Assembly: GCA_932521025.1 (NCBI GenBank)
Contig: OW051468.1
Coordinates: 1,798,064 to 1,862,063 of the forward strand
Origin: Oscheius onirici
Lineage: Eukaryota; Nematoda; Chromadorea; Rhabditida; Rhabditidae
Reading direction: 5' to 3'
DNA length: 64,000 bases
The notes beneath the pieces were generated by a model, which had not been told where the DNA came from, did no database searches, and saw only the letters and a list, made by a program, of their open reading frames with translations. Of the stretch, positions 1 through 10,100 are shown one piece after another. Positions within the stretch are counted from its first letter, which is position 1, and each line of letters opens with the position of its first letter. Position numbers and translations under genes: made by a program.

Positions 1-330
1 CTTCTTTCGGTATCCGTTCAGTGACTCTCTTGGTCCATCGGATAGTCTTCATTCATACTTGCAATACTTTCGGCCCAGCATAGCTTACAAACAGCCAATG
101 TGCTCCAATCTCTCAGTTTTGAAACCCTTCTCAGGCTTTCGTTGTGCCATCGGTCCAGCATCGATATTCCCAACAAACGTCTTTCGAGCTTTCGTTGGTC
201 AGGCACTTTCTATCAGCTTCGCGAAGACACCAAGTTTTAGCTCCAAAAAGAACAATGGGCGTCACCTTCTTCATCTTAACTTGTCTCGAGTAATCCTTTT
301 GTTCTAATTTTTTTGTTCTTGTCATGCTAG
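1..330 (-). pseudogene. RTE-clade reverse transcriptase, decayed C-terminal fragment
   Basis: Two minus-strand frames together resemble the region after the RT domain in RTE-type non-LTR elements. One (about 131-325) has the 'VLFGAKTWCLRE' stretch and the other (about 18-206) has 'LERRLLGISMLDRW'. These correspond to segments such as 'LLYASETWTLRE' and 'MMRRMVGVTLLDRR' in the better-preserved RTE copy at 44704-45999. The frame change between the two parts shows at least one frameshift, so this is a relic. The element runs off the left edge of the window. Confidence 0.75.
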
Positions 331-619
331 ACAGTAAAAGTGTATTCTCTTCCAGCCACCAAAAATACCTCTGTTATCTGGATACATCGCGTTGTGTTCA
401 CTGTGTGTAAAAAGGGGCCTGCTACGACCTTGCCCATGCCATAAATTCTGTTCCTGAGTAGCATATGTTTACACTTTGTATCCATCTGTCTACAGTACGC
501 AAACATTGAATACTCAGCCAATACTTTTACAGTGTGACCTTCTTTCAACATTTTTATTGTGAGAGCCCCGAAAGTTTAATGGAGGCGATGCTCCTTTCAC
601 ATTTGTAGTGGCGTGTCTC

Positions 620-1407
620 CTAAATGTTGCGGTACAGATGACGAAGATTGTTTCTTGCAGCAGCGATGTCTGGATTTTGAGGGTCATACATGCCTAGAAA
701 ATGTTGAATTTCGTAAAAAGTTAAGCACGTACCACTTGCAACTCTTCTCATAATCAGTAGCTCATCATTGTTCAGTGCTGGATGTGGCCGCTGAAGATCA
801 GACCATTCAGTGAAAAAATGTCGAGCAGAGCCTATATTCATTTGGGTGTCATCGTCAATCCTGGCTAGAATTTGATCCTGAATATCGACGATTATTGTTT
901 CAGTTTTTCTTTTCAACTTACATTATCAATGACAAAGGCATTCAAATTTTGTAAAATGGTTCCAAAGACAATTAGCCCATAAGCCACTGAAAAACGACTG
1001 TCTCTAACTTTTTGGCTGAGAGCTGTGTGGAACAAAACTAATAAACACTCACGTTGAAGTGAATTTATCAATTCGTCGATCCTTATTCCATTTCCAAGAG
1101 CTCTTCGAAATGATGGCATAGAAGCATCATTGACATAAGCCAATTTCATCATCTTGAGGAACTTAGACCAGGCCTTTCCATAGGTTTTATCCATGAAAAC
1201 TCCAATTGTTTCAATTAGAAATCTCTTAAAATGACATTTTGAACGTAGTTTTAAGAGACTTGCTGGTGCAATTTTGAAAATTGGGTAATTGATCGCTTCA
1301 ATCAGTTCGTCGGCATAATCAACTGAAATTAAGTTAGTCGTGAGGGAAATAATTTGAAACTAACTGCTGACAATTACATTGGGAGATGCCATGATAGAAC
1401 TTTTCTG
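620..1407 (-). CDS. 3' exons of an unrecognised helical protein gene
   Basis: Three exons join well on the minus strand. A short internal exon (about 1380-1407) follows a TTTCAG acceptor. Exon two is about 922-1324. The last exon, about 620-870, ends at the stop at 620 after '...NNLRHLYRNI'. The intron between exons two and three begins GTAAGTTG and ends ATATTCAG. The encoded segment is rich in Leu/Ala helices and has no signal peptide or motif I recognise. The 5' end is not visible: upstream of 1410 I find no convincing exon. It could be a 5'-truncated gene or pseudogene. No function is assigned. Confidence 0.45.
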
Positions 1408-1410
1408 AAA

Positions 1411-2222
1411 TTTTATATTCGAAAGTTATACAAAGTGCGAGAGAATGGAGAGTTTCGTTCGAGACTGGCATCACTATAAGAGGGAAAAGCTTTTTTAGAG
1501 AGGCAAGTTCCAAAGAAATGGGAATTCAATGACAACTAGACGGTACAAACGGTAACCTTTGAAGGGAATAGAATAGACCAGAAGCTTATTGCGAAAGCCC
1601 AGTAGGGCCGTAACTCCGCCCCCCCCCCCCCACCGGTCTCGAATCTTCAGCAATGGGAAATTTAGGGGAGCTTTATTTTTTCGCAGTAGCCCAAGACAGA
1701 GAAGATGGAGAAGATAAAAGACAAACGAGAGACATAGTCAGACAGGTTGGGAGAGCAAGTGTCCAGACTAACACTGGTCATCTAGTGCTTTTCCCTTTGT
1801 CTATAGTCTGTGCAGGAGGAAAGTTAAAGCGTGTCTCCTGCTTCGAAAAATCCCCCCCCCCCTCTCGAAGTTTAAAGAACTGGTGCTGCTGATCCTGACG
1901 AGAAAAAAATCTACAGTGACCCGCCCTTTAACTTTCCTTCTGTACAGACTAGTCATGAGCAGCTTGGTTCGAGGAGGGATTTAAAAAAAATTCCGCTGTG
2001 AGTCTGTTACCCAAAGAAAACTCTTCCAAGATTCTATACAGTTCCAGAGAGACCATAAAACTTTCATTTACACATCTTCTCTAAACACAATGAAGTTTCT
2101 CAACAAAGTCTTATAGAAAAACCACCAGAGAACAAGGGAGAAAATAAATAGGGTTATAAGTATGGACACAAAAAAAAGAGTTATTACACAATTCGAAATA
2201 ATAAATTAGATTGGGGAAGAGG
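1411..2222. other. Non-coding stretch with C-tracts and a small inverted repeat
   Basis: No exon is supported here. It contains runs of 13 C (1619-1631) and 11 C (1852-1862). An imperfect inverted repeat of about 28 bp (about 1808-1836 against 1918-1948) could fold as a hairpin or be a small MITE relic. The right end holds the 3' flank of the TFG gene. Confidence 0.5.
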
Positions 2223-2304
2223 CTAGGAAAGCATGCTCTGTACATGAAACCCAGTGTTTTTCGGAAGGACTTTACAGACAACGCGAGATGGAAAAGGGGG
2301 AAGA

Positions 2305-4307
2305 TTATTGGTGGTACGGAGATTGACGGTACGGTCCAGCCGGGGGTACTCTAGCGAAGGGATTCGGTCCAGGCATGCCAGCTCCCATCGGAGGCCCCAT
2401 GGTAGGAGGTCCTCCCATCTGAGGAGGAGGTCCGCCCATTTGAGGTCCACCCATTTGAGGAGCTCCCATCGGAGGAGGTCCACCCATCTGCGGGGGAGGA
2501 GCAAACTGGCCGGGAGCCTGAAAATTTGGTGATTTATGAAGGTTTTTCGGTTAGATTGTCTTCTTTTACAGAAATCATCAGGTTGCCAAAAGTGTATAAG
2601 GCAACAGATGCTGTAAGCTTTTCTAGAAGCCGACTTTTGAAAATACGCAATTGCGTACTTGCATTTTTGAAGTCGAAGACGGCATTTGTCAACTTTCCAA
2701 TGTTCTACACAGTCGTAGCTCTTGATTTTCTTTGCAACTTCACAGAACATCGCAAAATTGGAAAATGCCGTCTTCGTCGTACGTTTGCAACTGTGGAATT
2801 CCACGACAGCTCCATGTGCTGACGGTTAAAAACTCAAAAAAAAAAACTCACGTTAAACTGCTGTTGCTGTTGCTGAGGATTTCCAAAGTTGGGGGGAGGG
2901 GCAAACTGCGGGGCTCCTGGATGCTGAGGAGGAGCAGGTTCGGAGGGAGGGCTGAACTGCTGAGGAGGAGGAGCTCCGCCCATGGGAGGTGGAGCAAATT
3001 GCTGCTGCTGAGGAGGCATATTCATCGGAGGAGGTCCCTGCTGTTGCTGAGGGGTCGGAGGAAGGTGGAAGCCTTGAGGCGGAGCAAACTGGCCCGGAGC
3101 TTGAGAAGGAGGAGCGAAACCTACGTGAGGGGATCCTTGGGGAGGAGGAGCTGAAAATGGATGAGTTTGACTGTCTCTGACTCTCTGTCCATCTATCTTT
3201 CAGTCCTTCATTCTTTCTAAACTCACCTCCTCCAGGGAATCCGGGATGTCCTCCAAACTGCTGAGGAATGGGCGTCGACGAGACCGAAGAATGTCCAGTG
3301 GGAGGCTGATGCTGAGGAGGCTGCTGGTACTGCTGCGGAGGAGGAGCAAAGTGTCCAGGAGCACCTGGCACACCTCCGGGGAATCCGTACTGAGCTTCAG
3401 GCTGAATCGGAGCCGGGGCATTGGAAGTAGGGAACTGGGGGATTGATGCCGTGGGCGGGGCATTGAAATGGACGTGAGGATCCTGAACGTGGGAGTGGAA
3501 ACTGTCGTGGGCGTCGGCTTCTAGAGGAATTTCATGCTCCAGAGGGGCAGAGACTTCGCTAGACGAGGTGATGACCTGATCGTAGTGGGAGTTTACCTAG
3601 AAAATGAAAGATTGTAAAAGTAATGGGACAAAAATTACCTCTTCATGGTGAGAAGGCTGAATAGTGGCCGGGAGCTCGCTCCTCTCCTCAGCAGGCTCAG
3701 GAGAAGCTGGTGGCAAGTACGAGGCTCTCTTCTGGACTCTCTCTCCTCCGGCTTGTCCAGCCACAAGAGAAGTGGCTAGGACGGAAAGTCTGCCCACATC
3801 CTGTTGGATCTTCTGAATCTGTTGAAAGAGGTCAGAGGCATTGGATTCGGCCCCGACGATCACTTCCACGAAAAGAGTGGGTTCGTGGAGAGCCAGAAGA
3901 AGATCAGTATCGTCGGCGATGGTGACGAAATCTCCGTCTGGAAAAGGTGGTTGAACTGAGTTGGGGGGGGGGGGGGGGCAGAGGGACAGACAGTCAGAGG
4001 GATAGAGAAATATAGAGTTAGATGGACAGAGAGTATCAGGTTGACAGGGGGACAGAGAGACTGAGAGTCAAAGAGACTGAGTCAGAAAAGCAGAGAAACA
4101 GTGGGACAAAGAGACAGTCTGAATATACTCACCAGCATCACGATACTTCAACTGAATATCGCTGCTGTTGATGGAGAAGACACGCTGCAGCATCAGTGCT
4201 AGATCATTCAGCGTAAGATCATTTCCATGATGGATACTCTTGCGACGAATGTCATTCCCGAAGCGGGCCTTCAGAATTGTCGTCGTGCCGCCGTTTGCAG
4301 AAACCAT
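2305..4307 (-). CDS. tfg-1: TFG homologue: ER-exit-site/COPII scaffold protein
   Basis: The N-terminal exon starts at the ATG at 4307, a few bases after a TTTCCAG acceptor that could take a spliced leader. It encodes a PB1 domain of about 80 residues with the basic 'RFGNDIRR' element, the 'LKYRDAG' strand and then the acidic 'ADDTDLL' turn in the next exon. A coiled-coil segment follows ('[15 protein letters not shown]', about 3780-3860). The rest (about 2305-3600) is low-complexity Pro/Gln/Gly/Met sequence with repeats such as 'MGGPPPQ', ending '...YRQSPYHQ'. PB1, then coiled coil, then a P/Q-rich tail is the diagnostic TFG order. TFG oligomerises at ER exit sites and binds Sec16/COPII. Exon edges within the P/Q-rich part are uncertain. 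The intron at about 2525-2850 contains an imperfect inverted repeat (2673-2712 against 2742-2780). Overlapping plus-strand frames are shadows. Confidence 0.88.
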
Positions 4308-4319
4308 GTTACCCTGGAA

Positions 4320-5315
4320 ACGGAGAGTTTTTGAGAGTTTAGGTAAGAGACGTAGAGAACGGTTTGAGAGAACGGAATATTATCAGAATTCAGGTCTAGG
4401 GGGTAAACCTACGTTTGGAAAAGTTGAAGGGAAGATCGTCCTAACAGAGTTAGCTCAAACAAACTGTTTTTCCTGTACAAACTTTTGTTCTGGAGTTTTT
4501 TTGTTCTTTTTATACTTCCCCTAATTTGTTAGAAAACTAATAATTTACAGCAATTACTGCAAGAAAGTCTATCGCTTGTTTCTTAACAAAAAAGAATAAT
4601 AAAACTTTTCTAGATACAAGTTTTTATCTAAACAAATGGGGAGGAGCAAAAAATGCTTGTGACCCTCTTCGAAATCGATTCAGGGCCGCTTTTCTTCGGC
4701 TCGTAATTAAAAAAGGACTTGAAGAGAATAAAGCAAAGAAGACTCTCTGAAAACGATGAAAGAAACAAAATGCCGGATGACGATGAAGAATGTCTTCCAC
4801 GTCCACAAATCCCGGTTCGTGGCGGGACCCAGGGCAAACGCTGCGCGGTTTTTCGAAATTCTTTTGGAAGGAAAGTTTCAAAAATTCTGTTGGAAGGAAA
4901 GTTTCGCTGTTTTTTTGTTCAGACAAAAGACTTGAATCTGGGTAAGGTAATCTGGGTATACTGGGTTCTGATACTGGGGACTGGTCAACAGGACGAATTC
5001 TTGAGGATGTCGAACAAATGAACAAATTGGGAGACAAGGTTTGAACTAGACTTTAGAAAGTTTAAAAAATTTGAATTTGAGTTCCGACTCATGTCAGAAC
5101 TTCTCAAGCTGTTCAGCCATGGTAAGAGAAGAGTCAGAATAGCCAACCGAGGCAGTACTGAAATATGAGCAGAGAAGGAGAAAACCACTCATTTTATGAG
5201 CCCATTGCAGGAAATTAACAGGAAGAGGATAAAAATAATGGAGGCAGACTGTTTCCCGGAAATGAAAACTTTAAACTGTTCGAATGTTGAAATATTAGCA
5301 GTTTACAGTTTACTT
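4320..5315. other. Intergenic region, no supported gene
   Basis: Open frames of up to about 100 codons occur on both strands but have no recognisable domains, no convincing splice structure and a low-complexity composition. A short imperfect tandem repeat ('TTGGAAGGAAAGTTTC', twice) lies at about 4863-4905. The left part is probably the 5' region of the TFG gene. Confidence 0.5.
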
Positions 5316-5690
5316 GACGGTATGAAAGGGATTTCTATGTAGGGGTCCTTGTCGCACCCATCGTTCTAGGCCTTCTCTTGCTTGCAGCATCCACGTCGCC
5401 GGGACAATCGGTGGTTATCCTCAAATCATCTTCCCATCTCATGTAAGGCATTCCGACTCGACGCTGATCCAATGGAACCCAAGACTTGTCAAGACAATAC
5501 CCTCTCATTGTCAGACAGACAGGACCTGTCAGAACTTGTCAATCTAAAGAACTCTATCCCCCCAGAACTAGTCGACTCGTCTCTCGCCCGAGAAGGCCGT
5601 CAGTTCTCCAACTTCTATTCTTCCATCAGTTCAGTCTCTAGCTTTCTCCCTGTCTCTCTGTCTCTCTTCTCTCCGTCCTGCCACTTTGTT
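5316..5690. repeat. Direct repeat copy A, left flank of the defensin-like gene
   Basis: This segment recurs at about 6545-6880 in the same orientation. Shared blocks include 'CATCGTTCTA', 'CCTTCTCTTGCTTGC', 'GACGCTGATCCAATGGAACC', 'AATCTAAAGAACT' and 'CCCCAGAACTAGT'. The copies differ by several substitutions and small indels, so the duplication is not recent. I do not recognise the repeat family. Confidence 0.75.
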
Positions 5691-5856
5691 CAAAAACGAA
5701 AACATCCGGAACAAAGCCGGTCAAAATTGGAGCTGACTAACCGTCTGTTATGCCATTTCCTGCACCATGACGAGTGCAAGGTTCCGCAAATCTCACAGCC
5801 AATGTAAACAGGACCCGGTTGTTTTTTGTTTGTCCCTTTTGGATTGTTTGGTCCAG

Positions 5857-5863
5857 TATAAAA
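5857..5863 (+). promoter_or_regulatory. TATA box of the defensin-like peptide gene
   Basis: TATAAAA lies 49 bases upstream of the ATG at 5912, a normal distance for a core promoter with a very short 5' UTR. No acceptor-like site lies immediately before this ATG. The gene may therefore be transcribed conventionally and not trans-spliced. Confidence 0.6.
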
Positions 5864-5911
5864 CCAGGACCGTTCTCTAACTCACCAGGCTTCTTTGAAT
5901 CCGCTAACAAA

Positions 5912-6154
5912 ATGTTCTCTCGTGTTCTCTTCTTCTTCGTCGTTCTGGCTCTGGCCATGGTCTCTGTAACTGAAGCTGTGAGCTGTCAGTCCCAAGGCTA
6001 TCCTGGAAGACGTGGATATTGTAAGTTTTTTTCTAATGAAAAAAAAGACTTTTCAGGCCGTTGGGGTTCTTGTCCTGGAGGACAACAGTCCGTCTTCTGG
6101 GATACTGGATGTGTCGGCAATCAACACTGTTGCATTCCAGCTGCAGGAAAATAA
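5912..6154 (+). CDS. Small secreted cysteine-rich peptide, beta-defensin-like
   Basis: Two exons (5912-6020 and 6057-6154) are separated by a 36-nt intron (GTAAGT...TTTCAG) and encode 68 residues. The first 22 form a clear signal peptide with a hydrophobic core of Phe, Val, Leu and Ala ending in 'VTEA'. The mature part has six cysteines spaced C-x11-C-x4-C-x12-C-x5-CC, ending '...CCIPAAGK'. The final 'TGCVGNQHCC' resembles the 'GTCxGxxxxCC' end of beta-defensins and big defensins. A secreted antimicrobial role is inferred from this. Other small secreted cysteine-rich families with a terminal CC pair remain possible. A TATA box precedes it and AATAAA (6175-6180) follows. It sits between two copies of a direct repeat. 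Confidence 0.82.
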   Translation: MFSRVLFFFVVLALAMVSVTEAVSCQSQGYPGRRGYCKFFSNEKKDFSGRWGSCPGGQQSVFWDTGCVGNQHCCIPAAGK

Positions 6155-6174
6155 GGGATTGTTTTAACCATGGC

Positions 6175-6180
6175 AATAAA
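6175..6180 (+). terminator. Polyadenylation signal of the defensin-like gene
   Basis: AATAAA begins 21 bases after the stop codon of the 68-residue peptide gene, in the expected orientation. Confidence 0.65.
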
Positions 6181-6544
6181 CGGTTTCATTGAATTTTTTT
6201 GCCTATTATCGTTTAAAGAAAAACATATACGAAAATCTTAAACAAAATGGCCTGATTGTCTTTCCACTGGAGGGGAAGACTTCCAAAATTGATTTCAACT
6301 TGAGAGTAGGGTCGAAAGCTTTTGAATACCTCAAACTTGGGTAATTAAACCAACAATGCGATGCTTTTCTGAATGATAAGAAGGACTGGAAAGCGAGAGA
6401 ATATGGTTAGACTGAGTCTGATTCAGTAACGGAAACAGGTCTCATTACAGCCGGATAAGGATGATTCAGTAACAGAAACAGGTCTCATTACAGTCGACAA
6501 CGCTATCTTGCTTCGCTTGAGAAGCTGACTGACTTTAAACTTCA

Positions 6545-6880
6545 AACTTGACGGTACGAAGGGGTCTCTAGGTAGGGGTCCTTGCCGAACCCATCGTTCT
6601 ACACCTTCTCTTGCTTGCCGCATCCACTTCGCCGGGACTCTTCCGGTGGTTATCTTCACAATCCTGGTTATCCTGTCAGATCACCTTCCTATCTCATGAA
6701 AGGAATTCCAACTCGACGCTGATCCAATGGAACCCAAGACTGTCAAGACGATACCCCTCAGACAGACAGGACTTGTCAATCTAAAGAACTTTTTCCCCCC
6801 AGAACTAGTAGTCGCCTCGTCTCTCGTTAGAAGGTCGTCAGTTCTCCAATTCTATTCTTCCACCAGTTCAGTCTCTATCT
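6545..6880. repeat. Direct repeat copy B, right flank of the defensin-like gene
   Basis: Second copy of the repeat at 5316-5690, in the same orientation and about 1.2 kb away. It retains 'GGTAGGGGTCCTTG' and 'GACGCTGATCCAATGGAACC'. A minus-strand frame here ('GRVPAKWMRQARE...') has the look of a decayed coding or mobile-element sequence, but I cannot assign it. Confidence 0.72.
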
Positions 6881-7171
6881 TTTCTCTGTCCCATAGTCCC
6901 ATCGTCTCTCTGGCACTCTGTGTCCTGTCTTTGGATCTCTATGTCTCTTTGTCTCACTGTCTCTCAGTTTCTCTGTAATTCTGTCCTTCTGTATCTCTGT
7001 CTCTCTCTGCTCCCTCGTAAACAAAAACAAACATTTCTCCCTTCTACCTCGTTCCCACTGCCCGAAAAAGCGCCTGCCGTCTCTTCTCTGAATAGGAGCT
7101 TGATTGGACTTGTCAAGCCGCGCTGGCTCCTAATTAATATCCGAAATTTCGTTTTGTCAGTAGTCACACAC

Positions 7172-10100
7172 ATGTTCATCCTTCTCCTATTGCCCTTAGC
7201 CGAAGCTTGCAGAAGTTTGCACTCGAAGAGTCATGGTCTGGAACTGGTAACCTTTTCAATTTTTCTCCTAGAGAAAAAGTACAGGCCTGTTGCAGTCGCA
7301 CTGCTCCCCTTCCTCCCAACTGTGAATTTTCACCTCTTTGCGAGGGCGACTGCGCCTGTCGACTTCTAATTTCTTCGGATCTGACCTGTGGAGATGATAA
7401 AGACCACGAATGGATGGATCATGCAGCCGCGAGAGGAAATTTGTCCTGTCTTCAGCCAAAACTACCCAATCCTGGAGCTCCATACCATGTTGCAATACAA
7501 GGATGGAGTGGAAAGTGAGTTTTTGACTTTTTTCTTTGAAACTTTTGATCCCTTACAATTAGTGTAAAAGTTACTAAATTGGTTGAAATTAAGCTTTTTT
7601 GACATTTACGATAGTTATCCAGAACTGTAACTTTGTGGAAAGTTTAACAAAACTGGCGCATTCTATGAATCAAAGAAGCGCGCCGCACTGAAATCACAAT
7701 TCGTTCTGACAAACAGCTCTGCCCTGGAGTTATTTCATCATTTATCTCACTTCCAAAACTTTAAAATGAGCCCAAAGATGACAGGAGAATCATCCGTACC
7801 CGTTGAGAATCATCATTGAAATGGTGGTTCTCCCGAAGCTCTCGCCTAATTCTTCCGGCTAGCATCGTACCCGTTATTTTAAGGTTTATAACAATGCTTT
7901 GAATAGAATTTTAAAACAATGAAAAATAAGAAAACAAATCAGAAAGTTTGTCCTTGATGCTCGCAAAGAAAGGACATCCTGCTCCTCCTACTCATGCGGC
8001 GCGCTTCACTGTGGTCTTTACGGCTGCTGCTCTTTAGAAAGCGCTCCCGGGCAGTTTACTGTACTGGAATGGTTACTATCGTCGTATATTGTCTTGGAAC
8101 TAAATTTTTCTAATAAAAAATACTCAAATTTCGACAAGTTTCTCTTCCAGCTACACTTCCCTCTTCCTCAAAGGCCTGTGCGGAACAAACGTTACCAAGA
8201 TAACCATCGAGGCTCATCGAATAGAAGGAGAGCTACCAGATTTGGGAAAGTGCTTCCCCTCCCTGGAAATCTTGGAGATTACAATGAAATACAAGCAGCC
8301 TCTCGAGCTGGGGAAGCTACTCTTCACATCCAGCAGACTCTACAGTTTAAAGACGACTGGTGTGGATTTTGAACTTCCCACCGTTGTGAGAGACTAAGCA
8401 GATCGGATGTAAGACCAGTTCAGGCTCCGAAATGGATAAATTCTATTGAATTCCTTCACTTTGAGCATTCGGAACTGAGTGAGCTGCCGAAATGGATGGC
8501 GACAGCTGGAAAGCTGAGTAGTTTGGTAGTCAAGCGTGAGTCGAAGATCAGTTACTGTTTCTCTGTCCCTCTATCCCTCTGCGAGAAGCGAGATGGCGCA
8601 GTGGTAGGAGGCGCCAGCGGTAAAACTCGCTTCTGCCCAACCAAGGCATCCATCCTCCCGAGGTCTGTAAATTGGTATTAGCATGCTACGAAGATAAAGC
8701 GTTCTTGGAGTCAGACTTGGCACCTGTCCAGATTATAGAACGTAAGCCTGATTTCTCTGGCCTTTCAGATTAGACCCGCACGCAATTGAGCTTGCTCTGG
8801 CGTTGATTACGGGGTAAACTTTATCTTTTATCTGTCCCTCTGACTCTCTGTCCCAATCACTCTGATCTTTCCAGACACTCGACTCAGTTCAGTATCTACA
8901 GTAACCCAACTGAAATCTCTCCATTCTCTACGACTCTCTCATAATCGTCTGGACGACGTCCACCGCTACGCCTTCAGTAATCCTAACCTTCATGATCTAG
9001 ATCTCAGTCACAATCAGGTACTTCCATTTTTTGTTCAGAACACTGTCTTTCAGATCATTCATCTGGCCAGTTTTACTTTCACTCACTGTCTGAACCTGAG
9101 GGTTCTGGACCTGAGCTTCAATCCGATTAAAGAACTTCCATTTAGACCATTTTTGAAGAATTCCAGGATGAAGTGGCTGAAACTGTCTCAAACTGGGATT
9201 ACGGTAAGGAAGTGACAGTGACAGCACCATTTTTCAGATTCTCACTGCCGACCACTTCGTGGGACTAGTCTCTCTGAAGACTCTGACTGTGACTCACACT
9301 CCATTACAGTCAATCGCCCCCTTTGCCTTCCTCCCTCTGAAAAACCTTCGTTCTCTCGACCTGCATGCCTGTAACTTGACTAGAATTCCTGTCGCTGTGA
9401 CTCACAACTGTGCTCTGACCCAGTGAGTTCGGTTCCTCTTATCCAGACCCGGGTTCAGTCTCAATCTGGCGGACAATCTCCTCCATAGGAGCAGCTCTCT
9501 GCCTCCGGAAGTCCTTGCCCTATTGTCCAGTCTCTCCCAGTTCCGGATTGAAGGAAATCCGTTGACAGAGTTCTCTCCAGCTCTGTTACTACTCTCTACT
9601 GATAATGCGAGACTGTACCGGTCGTTGGTCTTGACTACTACACAACTACCTCTCTGGACAGCGGAACCCTGTACTCCGTACTATTGGAACTTGCATCTTA
9701 GGAACAAGTGAGTCTGAAACTTAGAAGGACAGAAAGTCTAGAGACAGTTCTTTCGAACTCATGACTCTTCAGAATCTCACAGTAAGAGTAAGAGTCTGGA
9801 ACAGTTCTGATCTCTCTGACACTTGGCTCACACTGTCATTTTACAGTACTGTCCGTGTACCATCTACTGAATCTGGTTTGAGGAAAATGTTTGTTTTAAG
9901 CGACTCTGTTCTGGTCTAGAGACAGACAGCTACAGTAATCCTGTAGTCTAGACGGAGAGACTGTGGGACAGGTGGTCCAGCTACAGTAACCTTCTGTATG
10001 AGACAGTCAAGCATCCATAGAGAACTGACAGTAAAGAACAGACGAAATACCAAGAGACAGACAGGCTACAGTAATCCTTCTGACAAGACAGAGACGGTTA

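Noticed and set aside
327-551. 74-codon minus-strand frame ('GMGKVVAGPFLHTV')
   Set aside because: No family recognised, no splice partners, and it lies next to a decayed RTE fragment. It may be a decayed exon but is not supported as a gene.
2732-3446. Arg/Ser-rich plus-strand frames
   Set aside because: Shadows of the Pro/Gln-rich TFG coding sequence on the minus strand.
4719-5021. 100-codon plus-strand frame
   Set aside because: Composition is low-complexity, overlapping frames on the other strand are equally long, and no domain or splice pattern is visible.
8371-8430. Apparent frameshift and stop in the LRR gene
   Set aside because: A 38-nt intron (8386-8423, GTGAGA...GTTCAG) removes the stop and restores the frame, matching the 36-40 nt introns elsewhere in the window.
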